From assembly GCF_008831075.1 (NCBI RefSeq), contig NZ_WBJX01000001.1, positions 664,647 through 728,646 of the forward strand: a stretch of 64,000 bases of DNA, read 5' to 3'. Origin of the DNA: Pseudoclavibacter terrae. GTDB lineage: Bacteria > Actinomycetota > Actinomycetes > Actinomycetales > Microbacteriaceae. The notes below the pieces were generated by a model. The model was not told the DNA's origin. It made no database searches and worked only from the letters and a program-made list of their open reading frames with translations. Below, piece by piece: positions 29,388 through 39,050 of this stretch; position 1 is the stretch's first letter, and every line of letters starts with the position of its first letter. Position numbers and translations under genes: made by a program.

Positions 29388-29927
29388 ATGCCTCACGACG
29401 CCCTCTTGAACGCCAACCCCGGTTTCCGACGGGCGCTCCGCTTCTACCAGGTGACGGCGTACGTGACCGGCATCCTCCTGCTCCTGCTGTGCATCGAGAT
29501 GTTCCTCAAGTACGCCTTCCACCTCGAGGTCGAGGCGTTCGGCCCGTTCGGGATCATCGCGCTCGTCCAGGAGGGCACGACGACCGCGCTCAACCTGAGC
29601 CTGTGGGTGCTCATCGTGCACGGCTGGTTCTACGTCGTCTACCTCGTCGCCTCCTACGTGCTCTGGCAGCAGATGCGCTGGCCCATCGTCTGGCTCCTCG
29701 CCATGGCGGCCGGGGGCGTCGTGCCGTTCCTGTCGTTCGTCACCGAATGGTTCATGTCGCGTCGAGCGAAGCGCGACCTCGTGCTGCGAGAAGAACGGCG
29801 GCTCACCGCCGCCGGTGAGGAGCAGAAGCTCCGCGACTTCGAGGCGAGCCTGAGCGAGGCGGAGCGCGAGCAGCTCGAGAGCGACGTGCAGCAGTCACTC
29901 GCTGAGCACCAGCGCCGCGCGAACTAG
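29388..29927 (+). CDS. DUF3817 domain-containing membrane protein
   Basis: The predicted 179-residue protein has three membrane segments (YVTGILLLLLCIEMFLKYAF, LSLWVLIVHGWFYVVYLVAS and PIVWLLAMAAGGVVPFLSF). It carries the family motif VLIVHGWFYVVYL and VPFLSFVTEWF, placing it in DUF3817. A charged, probably coiled-coil tail follows (about residues 125-179). Function is unknown, but DUF3817 genes recur near respiratory and guaA genes in actinobacteria, as here. Confidence 0.88.
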   Translation: MPHDALLNANPGFRRALRFYQVTAYVTGILLLLLCIEMFLKYAFHLEVEAFGPFGIIALVQEGTTTALNLSLWVLIVHGWFYVVYLVASYVLWQQMRWPIVWLLAMAAGGVVPFLSFVTEWFMSRRAKRDLVLREERRLTAAGEEQKLRDFEASLSEAEREQLESDVQQSLAEHQRRAN

Positions 29928-29975
29928 CGCGCCAACTTTCCCAGCCGCACTCTCCGCACCACCCGAAAGGTGTCC

Positions 29976-31583
29976 ATGGCAACCACCGACCCGCAGGCCA
30001 CAGCTCCGCAGCAGTCGACAGATCAGCGCCCAGTGCTCGTCGTCGACTTCGGCGCGCAGTACGCGCAGCTCATCGCTCGGCGCGTCCGCGAAGCGAGCGT
30101 CTACTCCGAGATCGTGCCGCACACCATCTCGGCCGAGGAGGTGGCCGCGAAGAACCCCGTCGGCATCATCCTCTCGGGCGGTCCCTCCAGCGTGTACGCC
30201 GAGGCGGCTCCGTCGCTCGACTCGGGCATCCTCGACCTCGGAGTGCCGACACTCGGCATCTGCTACGGCTTCCAGGTCATGGCGACGCAGCTCGGCGGCG
30301 AGGTCGCGAAGACCGGTCGTCGCGAGTACGGCTCCACCGCGGTGAAACTCGAGGGTGGCGAGTCGAGCCTGCTCGACGGCCAGCCTGATGAGCAGACCGT
30401 GTGGATGAGTCACGGCGACTCGGTCGCCCGCGCGCCAGAGGGCTTCACGGTGCTCGCCACGACGGAGGACACCCCCGTGGCGGCGTTCCAGAACACCGAG
30501 CGCGCCCTCTACGGGGTGCAGTGGCACCCCGAGGTGCTGCACTCGGAGCACGGCCAGGCGCTCCTCGAGGGCTTCCTGCACCGGGCCGCTGGCATTCCAA
30601 GCGACTGGACCCCCGCATCGGTCATCGACGAGCAGGTCGCGCGCATCCGCGAGCAGATCGGGGACGCCAAGGTCATCTGCGGCCTCTCCGGGGGCGTCGA
30701 CTCCGCGGTGGCTGCCGCCCTCGTCTACAAGGCCGTCGGCGACCAGCTCACGTGCGTGTTCGTCGACCACGGCCTGCTGCGTCAGGACGAGCGCCGTCAG
30801 GTCGAGGAGGACTTCGTCGACGCGATCGGCGTGCGCCTCGTGACGGTGGATGCACGCGAGCAGTTCCTCACGGCTCTCGCCGGCATCACCGATCCGGAGG
30901 AGAAGCGCAAGACCATCGGCCGCGAGTTCATCCGCAGCTTCGAGCAGGCCGAGGTCGACCTCATCAAGGAAGCGCAGGAGTCCGGTGAGCGCATCCGCTT
31001 CCTCGTCCAGGGAACGCTCTACCCGGACGTCGTCGAGTCAGGCGGCGGCACCGGCACGGCCAATATCAAGAGCCACCACAACGTGGGCGGCCTGCCGGAA
31101 GACATGCAGTTCGAGCTCGTCGAGCCGCTCCGGACGCTCTTCAAGGATGAGGTTCGCGCCGTTGGCCGCGAGCTCGGAGTTCCCGAGCCCATCGTCGCTC
31201 GCCAGCCGTTCCCCGGGCCGGGGCTCGGCATCCGCATCATCGGCGAGGTCACGCAGGAGCGGCTCGACCTCCTGCGCGAGGCAGACGCGATCGTGCGTCA
31301 GGAGCTGACCGCGGCTGGGCTCGACACGGAGATCTGGCAGTGCCCGGTCGTGCTGCTCGCCGACGTCCGCTCCGTGGGCGTGCAGGGTGACGGTCGCACC
31401 TACGGGCACCCCATCGTGCTGCGTCCCGTCTCCAGCGAGGACGCCATGACGGCCGACTGGACGCGCCTGCCCTACGATCTGCTCGCCCGCATCTCGAACC
31501 GCATCACGAACGAGGTCGACGACGTGAACCGCGTGGTGCTCGATGTCACGTCGAAGCCGCCGGGAACCATCGAGTGGGAGTAG
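29976..31583 (+). CDS. guaA: GMP synthase (glutamine-hydrolysing)
   Basis: GuaA aminates XMP to GMP. The 535-residue protein has an N-terminal class I amidotransferase domain ([29 protein letters not shown], Cys96 in LGICYGFQ and QWHPEV). The ATP pyrophosphatase domain follows, with SGGVDS at residues 238-243. The C-terminal dimerisation domain ends in PPGTIEWE. The ATG at 29976 is preferred over a GTG six bases earlier because GAAAGG then has normal spacing. It completes the IMP-to-GMP route begun by guaB upstream. Confidence 0.97.
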   Translation: MATTDPQATAPQQSTDQRPVLVVDFGAQYAQLIARRVREASVYSEIVPHTISAEEVAAKNPVGIILSGGPSSVYAEAAPSLDSGILDLGVPTLGICYGFQVMATQLGGEVAKTGRREYGSTAVKLEGGESSLLDGQPDEQTVWMSHGDSVARAPEGFTVLATTEDTPVAAFQNTERALYGVQWHPEVLHSEHGQALLEGFLHRAAGIPSDWTPASVIDEQVARIREQIGDAKVICGLSGGVDSAVAAALVYKAVGDQLTCVFVDHGLLRQDERRQVEEDFVDAIGVRLVTVDAREQFLTALAGITDPEEKRKTIGREFIRSFEQAEVDLIKEAQESGERIRFLVQGTLYPDVVESGGGTGTANIKSHHNVGGLPEDMQFELVEPLRTLFKDEVRAVGRELGVPEPIVARQPFPGPGLGIRIIGEVTQERLDLLREADAIVRQELTAAGLDTEIWQCPVVLLADVRSVGVQGDGRTYGHPIVLRPVSSEDAMTADWTRLPYDLLARISNRITNEVDDVNRVVLDVTSKPPGTIEWE

Positions 31584-31600
31584 TCCGCGGCGAGGGCTGA

Positions 31601-31637
31601 CACGAGCGGGGATGCACACTGTGCATCCCCGCTCGTG
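31601..31637 (+). terminator. Perfect 17-bp hairpin terminator after guaA
   Basis: CACGAGCGGGGATGCAC (31601-31617) pairs perfectly with 31621-31637 around an ACT loop, 17 bases after the guaA stop. Confidence 0.85.
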
Positions 31638-31976
31638 CATTCTGTGCCAGATCAGCTGAAATCTGGGCAAGGTCGCGATGACAGCGTTCCGGAGCTCACC
31701 GTACGGCGGCGGTCGGCCCCTGTGCGGGTGCAAAGCACCGGGCAAATGTGCCCGGACATAAATGCCTGGTTGGGGTGATCAAAACCGAGGAGACGAAAGG
31801 TTTTCGGTTTCCGCGCCGGGGATTCCGGATTTCCGAATCAAGATTCCCTGGTGCCCGGACGGGAGAAAATGCCTGTTTGGTGCGCGAATCGAGGCTAGTG
31901 GCGCTCGTTGGGTGGTGGCATGGTTGAGGGGTTCCCAGATGTGCAACTTCACCTCCCCGCTCAGAGAGTTCGCGAC
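31638..31976 (+). promoter_or_regulatory. Regulatory intergenic region upstream of the FHA gene
   Basis: About 340 bases with no convincing gene and visibly lower G+C than the surroundings (31740-31880). It holds an imperfect direct repeat: TGCCCGGAC and AAATGCCTGGTTGG at 31749-31774, then TGCCCGGAC and AAATGCCTGTTTGG at 31852-31880. It also holds an inverted repeat AAACCGA (31782-31788) / TCGGTTT (31804-31810). These look like binding sites for an unknown regulator or regulatory RNA of the downstream gene. Confidence 0.45.
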
Positions 31977-32867
31977 ATGGCACCACGTTTCCCAGCCGAC
32001 CCGCTTCCCCAGGTACCCGCCGACACAGGGCTGATCTCGACGCCCCAGCGCGAGGACACGACCTCGGGCCACCTCGTCGACCATGAGCTGCTGCAGGACG
32101 CCGCAGGTCAGCTCATCGAGACCGACCCCGAACACGGCCTCTCCGTCGAGTACCAGGGCCAATGGGCGTCGGTGCGGCCAGGCGAGCGCATCGAGATCGG
32201 ACGCGACGCGGACATCCGCCTCGACGCGAACCCGTTCCTGCACCGCAAGCTGCTTCGCATCGCCGCGAAGGACGGGCTCTGGTTCGTGTCGAACATCGGG
32301 ACCCGGATGACGCTCAGCGTCGTCGACGGCTCGGGGCGCGTCCAAGGGCGACTGCTGCCCGGCGCGCACCTCCCGATCGTCTTCGAACGCACGAGCATCC
32401 ACTTCTCCGCCGGCGAGCGCCACTACGAGGTCAAGGTGCACGCCGCCTCACCGGTGTACATGGATCTGCCGGGCGGACCCGGCTCAGTTCCGGAGACCGC
32501 CGGGCGCGAGCAGACGCACATCGCGTTGACCCCCGCACAGCGCCTCCTGCTGCTCGCGCTCTGCGAATCGGTGCTGCTGCGAGGCGAACACGGGCTCGGG
32601 GACATCCCCACGAGCGCTCGCGCCGCTGAACGCCTCGGCTGGACCGTCACCGCCTTCAACCGCAAGCTCGACAACGTGTGCGAGAAGCTCGACCGCATCG
32701 GCGTGGAGGGCCTCCGCGGCGGTGCTCGCTCGTACGCGACCAACCGGCGCGCGCGCCTCGTGGACTACGCGGTGCGCAACAAGCTCGTCGGCGAAGACGA
32801 GCTCTACCTCCTCGACGTCGATCCCGACGCTGGGTTCGACGACCGGACGCTGCCAGCGCGCCGGTAA
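31977..32867 (+). CDS. FHA domain protein with C-terminal winged-helix-like domain
   Basis: The predicted 296-residue protein has a forkhead-associated-like domain (about residues 55-165). GERIEIGRDADIRLD and WFVSNIGTRMTL match the FHA strands, but the loop that should read S-x-x-H is NPFLHRKLLRI, so phosphothreonine binding may be weakened. The C-terminal part (about 190-270, LTPAQRLLLLALCESVLLR to RLGWTVTAFNRKLDNVCEKL) resembles a winged-helix DNA-binding or regulatory domain. The start at 31977 is uncertain; an in-frame ATG at 31920 is possible. I infer a role in Ser/Thr kinase signalling or transcription, not proven by the sequence. Confidence 0.8.
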   Translation: MAPRFPADPLPQVPADTGLISTPQREDTTSGHLVDHELLQDAAGQLIETDPEHGLSVEYQGQWASVRPGERIEIGRDADIRLDANPFLHRKLLRIAAKDGLWFVSNIGTRMTLSVVDGSGRVQGRLLPGAHLPIVFERTSIHFSAGERHYEVKVHAASPVYMDLPGGPGSVPETAGREQTHIALTPAQRLLLLALCESVLLRGEHGLGDIPTSARAAERLGWTVTAFNRKLDNVCEKLDRIGVEGLRGGARSYATNRRARLVDYAVRNKLVGEDELYLLDVDPDAGFDDRTLPARR

Positions 32868-32893
32868 CGCCACGAACCGCACGTCGCATGCAA

Positions 32894-32923
32894 GAAGGGC
32901 CGCTCCTCTCGGAGCGGCCCTTC
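32894..32923. terminator. Bidirectional terminator between FHA and Bax inhibitor genes
   Basis: A perfect 13-bp stem (GAAGGGCCGCTCC / GGAGCGGCCCTTC) with a TCTC loop lies between two convergent genes. Confidence 0.85.
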
Positions 32924-32947
32924 CTGTGCGCTAGCGGATGTGCCGCG

Positions 32948-33826
32948 CTAGTTGTTGCCGCGCAGGATGGCCAGCACGCGGATGATCTCCACGTAGATGA
33001 ACACGACAGTGGAGACGAGGCTGTACGCGCCGATCCAGCCGTACTTGCGGGGAGCGCCACCCTCGACGCCGTTCTTGATGAGCTCGAAGTCCATGACGAG
33101 CATGTAGGCGCCCATGAGGACGGCGAAGATGCCGAGGATCACGCCGAGCGGGATGCCGAAGACCTCCATGGAGCGCATGCCCCACGGGCCGGCGGCGCTC
33201 TCGAAGCCGAACATCATCATGCCGAAGTTGATGAGCGAGAAGAGCGCGTAGCCGAGCATCGCGACGAGCACGATCTTGGTCATGCGCGGCGAGGTGCGGA
33301 CCTTGCCGAAGCGGAACAGCACGAGGGTCACGGCGACCACGGAGAACGTCGCGAGGACCGCCTGCATGGCGATGCCAGGGAACATCCCCTCGAGGATCGA
33401 GGAGAGGCCACCGACGAGGAGGCCCTCTGCCGCGGCGAACGCGAAGATGAGGCCCGTCTTGGGCTCGCGCTGGAACGCGAGCACGAGCGAGAGCACGAGC
33501 GCGCCGATCGCACCGATGATCATGAGCATCGGCACGAACCAGGCGACAGCAGCCGCGACGAGCACGATGCCGAAGAGGCCAGCGGTCTTCGCGATGGTGT
33601 CCTCGTAGGACATCCGCTCCATCTGGTCGGGTGTCGCGGGCGGTGCCTGGAACTGGGCGTTCAGCTGGTCGGCGGTGAGCGGCGCGGGAGGCTGCTGCCC
33701 GTAGGCCGACGCGGACGGCGTGTTGCCGTAGGAGGGAGCGGTGGGCGCCTGGCCGAACTGTTGGCCGTGCTGCCTGCGTGCCTCCCCGTTGAAGTAGGGG
33801 TTGCGTTCTAGCGCGGAATTCGCCAT
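32948..33826 (-). CDS. Bax inhibitor-1/YccA family membrane protein
   Basis: The 292-residue protein has a soluble N-terminus of about 75 residues, rich in Gln, Pro and Ala, followed by seven membrane helices of the BI-1 fold. Recognisable segments are MSYEDTIAKTAGLFGIVLVAA, GLIFAFAAAEGLLVGGLSS and MGAYMLVMDFELI. BI-1 proteins are pH-sensitive calcium leak channels in structurally studied bacteria; whether this one is so is inference. The N-terminal extension resembles those of the low-complexity proteins near 20 kb but is shorter. Its ATG is preceded by ACGGACAG, a weak ribosome binding site. Confidence 0.9.
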   Translation of the reverse strand: MANSALERNPYFNGEARRQHGQQFGQAPTAPSYGNTPSASAYGQQPPAPLTADQLNAQFQAPPATPDQMERMSYEDTIAKTAGLFGIVLVAAAVAWFVPMLMIIGAIGALVLSLVLAFQREPKTGLIFAFAAAEGLLVGGLSSILEGMFPGIAMQAVLATFSVVAVTLVLFRFGKVRTSPRMTKIVLVAMLGYALFSLINFGMMMFGFESAAGPWGMRSMEVFGIPLGVILGIFAVLMGAYMLVMDFELIKNGVEGGAPRKYGWIGAYSLVSTVVFIYVEIIRVLAILRGNN

Positions 33827-33934
33827 GGCTGTCCGTGAGTCCGTTCTGTCTCGAAGGTCAAGATGCCCGCCAGAGACGGGGTTGCCGGGATTCTAACGAA
33901 AGAGTTCGTGAATACGACTTGGAGGTGTGCGCCC

Positions 33935-34354
33935 TCAGCGGACGGCGGTCCTCGCGTCGCTCGTCGAGCGGGCGTCGCGGCCGGTGCCGAGGAGCAGACG
34001 CGGCAGGAGGAGGAACGCGCCGAGCACGATGGAGGCGACGATGATGAAGGCGACCTCGGCGGTGTCGCCGATCATGAGGCGCAGCAGCATCCCGCCGCCG
34101 ACGGTCACGACCCACACGAAGACGCCGGCCGGGAACGGGCGCCAGGGCTTCCAGCGGAAGAGCGTCACGAGCACCCAGGCGAGAAGCAGGCCCAGGACGA
34201 ACGGCCAGCCCGTCGTCACGATTCCCGCGAGGGAGAGGCCCTCTGCGTGGCTCATCCGCCCGATGACCGCGAACACCACGACGAGGAGGAGATCGACGAT
34301 GAGGGGGAGCGCGTAGCCGCCGCCAGCGCGATAGACCGAACGTGTTCGCCGCAT
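33935..34354 (-). CDS. DUF3054 domain-containing membrane protein
   Basis: This 139-residue integral membrane protein has four hydrophobic segments (LPLIVDLLLVVVFAVIGRMSH, VTTGWPFVLGLLLAWVLV, FVWVVTVGGGMLLRLM and VAFIIVASIVLGAFLLLPRL). The DLLLVVVFAVIGRMSHAEG start and WPFVLGLLLAW match DUF3054, an uncharacterised actinobacterial family. The ATG at 34354 is preferred over one 51 bases upstream because the longer form would overlap the start region of the next gene. It is divergent from the glycerophosphodiesterase gene. Confidence 0.88.
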   Translation of the reverse strand: MRRTRSVYRAGGGYALPLIVDLLLVVVFAVIGRMSHAEGLSLAGIVTTGWPFVLGLLLAWVLVTLFRWKPWRPFPAGVFVWVVTVGGGMLLRLMIGDTAEVAFIIVASIVLGAFLLLPRLLLGTGRDARSTSDARTAVR

Positions 34355-34392
34355 GACACCAACCGTACGCCTGGGTCCGGCACACTGCGCGC

Positions 34393-35418
34393 GTGAACGC
34401 GCCAAGCCAGCACAAGTGCCCCATGCTCATCGGCCACCGCGGTGCGCCCGCGTATCGGCCGGAGCACACGGCCGAGGGGTACCTCCTCGCCGTGCGGCAG
34501 GGCGCTGATGCGCTCGAGCCGGATGTCGTCCCGACCCGCGACGGCGTGCTGCTCGTCCGCCACGAGCCCATGCTCGGGGCGAGCACCGACATCGCCGCAC
34601 GCACGACCGAGTTCGGGCCCGCTCGCACCCTGTCGACACCGGACGGGATGCTGACCGACTGGTTCGCGCACGACTTCACCTGGGAGCAGCTCGGGTCGCT
34701 GCGGGCACTCGAGCGCATCCCTCGCATCCGCCCCGTCAACGCCGTCTGCGATGGGACGTCAGCGCTGATGCGCCTTCGCGAGCTCGTGCAGCTGGTGGAG
34801 CACGAGCGGACCATGGCTGGAGCACGGCCACGCCTGGTGATCGAGCTCAAGCACGCCAGCTGGTTCCGTGGGCTCGGGTTCGATCTGCCGGCGCTGCTCG
34901 AACGCGAGCTGGCCGGGCTGTGGGGCTCACCCGCGCTCGAGGGCCTCGTCATCGAGAGCTTCGAGGGCGAGGTGCTGCGCGACGTTCGACGGCGGGGGGT
35001 CGCGGCCGACGCATCGTTGGTCTACCTGCTCGAGAGCGAGGGTGTGCCGCATGATCGGCTCGCCAGGGACGGCGCCCACGCGCAGAGCTACGCGAGCGAC
35101 CTGACGAGTCCAGGGCTGGATGCGGTTGCGGAGTGGGCGGACGGCATCAGCCCCAGCCACCTGCTGCTCGGGGTGCGCGACGAGGACAGCGCGGCGCATC
35201 CACAGGCTGGCCGGAGGCTGGTCGAGCGCGCCCACGCCCGCGGCCTCGAGGTGTACACGTGGACCCTGCGACCTGAGGACGTGTTCTTGCCGCAGGCTCT
35301 CGCGGGTCGCCCCGAGACGTACTGGCGGGGCATCCTGCGCACGGGTGTCGACGGCGTCTTCGCGGATGCGCCCGACCGCGTTCGCGCGCTCATCGATGCG
35401 CAGACGCCGCGCGCGTAG
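34393..35418 (+). CDS. Glycerophosphodiester phosphodiesterase
   Basis: This 341-residue protein hydrolyses glycerophosphodiesters to glycerol-3-phosphate and an alcohol, which glpD upstream can oxidise. The catalytic HRGAPAYRPEHT motif at the N-terminus has both His residues and the conserved Glu, followed by ALEPDVVPTRDGVLLVRHEP. The metal-binding E-x-D pair is thus present. No signal peptide is visible, so a cytoplasmic enzyme is likely. The GTG start follows a CACACT hexamer by six bases and no Shine-Dalgarno, so the message may be leaderless. Confidence 0.9.
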   Translation: MNAPSQHKCPMLIGHRGAPAYRPEHTAEGYLLAVRQGADALEPDVVPTRDGVLLVRHEPMLGASTDIAARTTEFGPARTLSTPDGMLTDWFAHDFTWEQLGSLRALERIPRIRPVNAVCDGTSALMRLRELVQLVEHERTMAGARPRLVIELKHASWFRGLGFDLPALLERELAGLWGSPALEGLVIESFEGEVLRDVRRRGVAADASLVYLLESEGVPHDRLARDGAHAQSYASDLTSPGLDAVAEWADGISPSHLLLGVRDEDSAAHPQAGRRLVERAHARGLEVYTWTLRPEDVFLPQALAGRPETYWRGILRTGVDGVFADAPDRVRALIDAQTPRA

Positions 35419-35483
35419 CGCTCACACCAGCGCCCGCGCGCACGGCATCCTCCCCTCCCCGCCTCTCCTCACCCGGACGAAAC

Positions 35484-35531
35484 GTGCGAGAGATGCAGGT
35501 CCCCGAGGCCGGGAGCCTGCATCTCCCGCAC
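35484..35531. terminator. Terminator between convergent genes
   Basis: A 16-bp stem with one A-C mismatch (35484-35499 and 35516-35531; inner part GAGATGCAGG / CCTGCATCTC) and a 16-base loop lies between the phosphodiesterase and the aldo/keto reductase genes. Confidence 0.7.
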
Positions 35532-35572
35532 TTCTCTGGCCGAGCGAGGGGCGAGTCGGGCGCTGACTGCGC

Positions 35573-36532
35573 CTAGGAGGCCTTCGCGGAGACGCGGTCG
35601 AGCGTGCGCAGCTCGTCGTCCGTGAGCGCGAGCGTGAACGCGTCCGTGATGAGCGGCAGCTGCTCAGCGGTGCGCGCGCTGGCGATCGGGGAGACGACGC
35701 CGGGCTGAGCCGCGAGCCAGGCGAGCGCGACCGTTCCCGGCTGGGTGCCGTGAGCCTGCGCGATGTCCGCAACCGCATCCACGATCGCGTAGCCGCGGTC
35801 GGTGCGGTACTGCTCCACGGAGCTCGCACGGGCCGAGTCGACCTCGACGTCCTTGCGGTACTTCCCGGTCAGGAAGCCGTGCGCGAGCGCGAAGTACGGG
35901 ACGACCCCGAGGCCGGCCTCGCGGGCCAGGGGCAGGAGCTCGCCCTCGATGTCACGCTCGAGGAGGTTGTACTCGGGCTGCAGGGCCGCGGGCTGGTGCA
36001 GCTGGCTGCTCTCGACGGCGGAGAGCCATTCGCGCAGGCGCGCCGGGGAGTAGTTCGAGACGCCGATGGCCGCGATCTTGCCGGCATCGACGAGTTCGGA
36101 GAAGACCCCGGCCGTCTCGGCGACGGGCGTCTCCGGGTCGTCTCGGTGCGCGTAGTAGAGGTCGATCTGCTCCACGCCGAGGCGCTTGAGGCTGTCGTCG
36201 ACCGCGGCGCGCACGTTGTCGGCGCTGAGCCCGGGCCTCTTGTCGTACTGCGCGACCTTGGTCGCGATGACCAGATCCTCCGGGCGGCCGCGCGAACGCA
36301 GCCACTCGCCGATGATCGTCTCGGACTCGGCCCCGGAGTTGCCGGGGATCCAGGCTGAATAGACGTCGGCGGTATCGATGAAGTTGCCACCCGCCTCGAC
36401 GTAGCCGTCGAGGATCGCGAACGACGCGTCGCGGTCGGCGGTCCAGCCGAACACGTTGCCACCGAGCGCGACGGGGGAGACGGAGAGCGTGCCGCCGAGC
36501 GCGCGGCGGGCGGGGGAGAGCTGCGTGGTCAA
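35573..36532 (-). CDS. Aldo/keto reductase
   Basis: This 319-residue NADPH-dependent oxidoreductase has the catalytic tetrad: Asp and Tyr in FIDTADVYSAW, Lys in VIATKVAQY and His in LYYAHRDD. The GNSGAESETIIGEWLRSRGR segment places it among the AKR5/AKR11-like YajO-type reductases; the natural substrate is unknown. The TTG start at 36532 is chosen because GGAAGG precedes it at about 8 bases and the upstream in-frame residues are not conserved. It is divergent from pcrA with 58 bases between starts. Confidence 0.88.
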   Translation of the reverse strand: MTTQLSPARRALGGTLSVSPVALGGNVFGWTADRDASFAILDGYVEAGGNFIDTADVYSAWIPGNSGAESETIIGEWLRSRGRPEDLVIATKVAQYDKRPGLSADNVRAAVDDSLKRLGVEQIDLYYAHRDDPETPVAETAGVFSELVDAGKIAAIGVSNYSPARLREWLSAVESSQLHQPAALQPEYNLLERDIEGELLPLAREAGLGVVPYFALAHGFLTGKYRKDVEVDSARASSVEQYRTDRGYAIVDAVADIAQAHGTQPGTVALAWLAAQPGVVSPIASARTAEQLPLITDAFTLALTDDELRTLDRVSAKAS

Positions 36533-36575
36533 GGTGATTCCCTTCCGCGGCCCACGCGATGTCGGTGGCCGCACC

Positions 36576-36581
36576 TACAAT
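36576..36581 (+). promoter_or_regulatory. Putative -10 element upstream of pcrA
   Basis: TACAAT, a near-consensus -10 hexamer, lies 9 bases before the pcrA ATG. Transcription would begin at or next to the start codon. Confidence 0.45.
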
Positions 36582-36590
36582 CAACGAGTC

Positions 36591-39050
36591 ATGACGCTAC
36601 TGCCACCAGTCTTCGATCCCTCTGAAAACGACCTCCTCGACGGACTCAATCCGCAACAGAAGGAAGCCGTCACCTACCGCGGCCCCGCGCTGCTCATCGT
36701 GGCGGGTGCGGGCTCCGGCAAGACGCGAGTGCTCACCCACCGCATCGCGGGCCTCATCGCCTCCCGTGAGGCGTGGCCGAGCCAGATCCTCGCGATCACC
36801 TTCACCAACAAGGCCGCCGCCGAGATGCGCGAGCGCATCCAGCACATCGTGGGCGGTGCTGCGGATGGCATGTGGATCTCGACCTTCCACTCGGCCTGCG
36901 TGCGCATCCTGCGCCGTGAGGCAGACAAGTTCGGCTTCACCACGAGCTTCACCATCTACGACTCCGCCGACTCGAAGGCGCTCATCAAGCGCATCGTGAA
37001 GTCGCTCGAGGCGGACGTGCTCGGCTTCACGGTCTCGAGCGTCCAGTCGCGCATCTCGAAGCTCAAGAACGAGCTCACCGATGTCGACGGGTTCGCCCGC
37101 CAGGCCAACATGAGCGACCCCCGCGACGCGATGTTCCTCGACATCTACCGGCAGTACACGCAGTCGCTGCGCCGCGCGAACGCGTTCGACTTCGACGACC
37201 TCATCTCGCAGACGGTGTGGATGCTGCGCGCCTTCCCCGACATCGCGGCGCAGTACCAGCGACGGTTCCGCCACGTGCTCGTCGACGAGTACCAGGACAC
37301 GAACCACGCCCAGTACTCGCTCATCCGGGAGCTCACGAGGCCCGTCGAGCCGCAGCACGTGCCGCCCGACACCCGAATGGAGCTCGACGAGCGCGGCGGC
37401 ATCCCCGGCGCGTCGCTCACGGTCGTCGGCGACTCCGATCAGTCGATCTACGCCTTCCGCGGTGCCGACATCCGCAACATCAGCGAGTTCGAGCGCGACT
37501 TCTCGAACGCCAAGGTCGTGCTGCTCGAGCAGAACTACCGCTCGACGCAGAACATCCTCTCGGCAGCCAACGCCGTCATCCGCAACAACTTCGACCGCGT
37601 CGACAAGAAGCTCTGGTCCGACGGCGGCGAGGGCGCGAAGATCGTCGGCTTCACCGGGTTCTCGGCGCACGACGAGGCGCAGTTCGTGGCCGACGAGATC
37701 CACAAGCTCCGCGACGCCGGCCAGAGCTACAACGACATGGCCGTCTTCTACCGCACCAACGCGCAGACGCGTGCGCTGGAGGAGATCTTCATCCGCTCCG
37801 CCGTGCCGTACCGCCTCGTGGGCGGCACGAAGTTCTACGAGCGCGCTGAGATCAAAGACCTCATCGCCTACCTGACCGCCCTCGTCAACCCGGCCGACGA
37901 GATGTCGACGAGACGCATCCTCAACTCCCCGAAGCGCTCGATCGGCCCGGCCACGGAGACGGCGATCTGGGACTTCGCGAACAAGTACGGCATCACGTTC
38001 CGAGACGCCATGCGACGTGCTGGCGAGCTCGGGCTCGGCCCCAAGGTCACTGGCGCGATCGCTCAGCTCGCGAAGCTGCTCGACGACGCGACGGCCGGCC
38101 TCGACATCGACTCGCCGACCGGCCGCAAGACGGTCAGCCAGACGCTCAAGACCATCGTCAAGGGCACGGGGTACCTCGAGAAGCTGCTCCAGACCGGCAA
38201 CCCGCAGGACGAGGCGCGCGCCGAGAACGTCGAGGAGCTCATCTCCGTCGCGGCCGAGTTCGACAAGAACAACGCTGGCGGCTCGGTCATCGACTTCCTC
38301 ACCGACGTCGCGCTCGTCGCAGCCGCAGACGACCTCATCGACGAGTCCGGCGCGGTCGTGCTCATGACGCTCCACACCGCGAAGGGGCTCGAGTACGACT
38401 CGGTCTTCATCACGGGCGTCGAGGAGGAGCTGCTGCCGCACCGCATCGCGGCCGATGAGCCGGGCGGGCCAGCGGAAGAGCGGCGCCTGTTCTACGTCGG
38501 CATCACGCGCGCCCGCAAGCGCCTCCACCTCTCGCTGGCCATGATGCGCTCGCAGTTCGGCGAGACCGCGGCGTCGCTCCCGAGCCGCTACCTGCAGGAG
38601 ATTCCCGAGGAGCTCATCGAGTGGCGGGTCTCACCCGGTGCCGCGGGCGGCCGCGGCGGCTACGAGCAGCGATCTGTCGCCTCAGCACGCAAGCCGCTCG
38701 GCAGCGAAGGCTATGGAACGGCCGGTGGCTACGGCAGGAGCTCCTCAGATGCGGGCAGCGCTGGCTTCTCCAGCGCCGTCCGCTTCCGAGACTCCGACGC
38801 GGGCCGAGAGACGGCCCCCAAGGCCAAGCCGAAGCAGAAGTGGATCAACGAGGTCACGGGGCAGATGCGCGACAACAGCGGCATGGAGCTCGTCGCCGGC
38901 GATCGGATCTCCCACGTCGACTTCGGTGAGGGCACGGTGCGTGCGATCCTCGGCAGCGAGGCGAAACGCATCGCGGAGGTCGACTTCGACAGCGCCGGGC
39001 GCAAGAAGTTGCTCGTGAAACTCGCACCGATCGAGAAGCTGACCAACTGA
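36591..39050 (+). CDS. pcrA: ATP-dependent DNA helicase PcrA/UvrD
   Basis: This superfamily 1A 3'-5' helicase of 819 residues acts in repair and in removing proteins and RNA polymerase from DNA. Motif I is AGAGSGKT (Lys44), motif II is LVDEYQDTN, motif III is VVGDSDQSIYAFRGAD and motif VI is YVGITRARKRLHLS. A PcrA-type Tudor-like segment that contacts RNA polymerase ends the protein (HVDFGEGTVRAILGSEAKRI). About 25 extra residues (TRPVEPQHVPPDTRMELDER region) separate motif II from motif III. Codon use and length fit the family. Confidence 0.96.
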   Translation: MTLLPPVFDPSENDLLDGLNPQQKEAVTYRGPALLIVAGAGSGKTRVLTHRIAGLIASREAWPSQILAITFTNKAAAEMRERIQHIVGGAADGMWISTFHSACVRILRREADKFGFTTSFTIYDSADSKALIKRIVKSLEADVLGFTVSSVQSRISKLKNELTDVDGFARQANMSDPRDAMFLDIYRQYTQSLRRANAFDFDDLISQTVWMLRAFPDIAAQYQRRFRHVLVDEYQDTNHAQYSLIRELTRPVEPQHVPPDTRMELDERGGIPGASLTVVGDSDQSIYAFRGADIRNISEFERDFSNAKVVLLEQNYRSTQNILSAANAVIRNNFDRVDKKLWSDGGEGAKIVGFTGFSAHDEAQFVADEIHKLRDAGQSYNDMAVFYRTNAQTRALEEIFIRSAVPYRLVGGTKFYERAEIKDLIAYLTALVNPADEMSTRRILNSPKRSIGPATETAIWDFANKYGITFRDAMRRAGELGLGPKVTGAIAQLAKLLDDATAGLDIDSPTGRKTVSQTLKTIVKGTGYLEKLLQTGNPQDEARAENVEELISVAAEFDKNNAGGSVIDFLTDVALVAAADDLIDESGAVVLMTLHTAKGLEYDSVFITGVEEELLPHRIAADEPGGPAEERRLFYVGITRARKRLHLSLAMMRSQFGETAASLPSRYLQEIPEELIEWRVSPGAAGGRGGYEQRSVASARKPLGSEGYGTAGGYGRSSSDAGSAGFSSAVRFRDSDAGRETAPKAKPKQKWINEVTGQMRDNSGMELVAGDRISHVDFGEGTVRAILGSEAKRIAEVDFDSAGRKKLLVKLAPIEKLTN

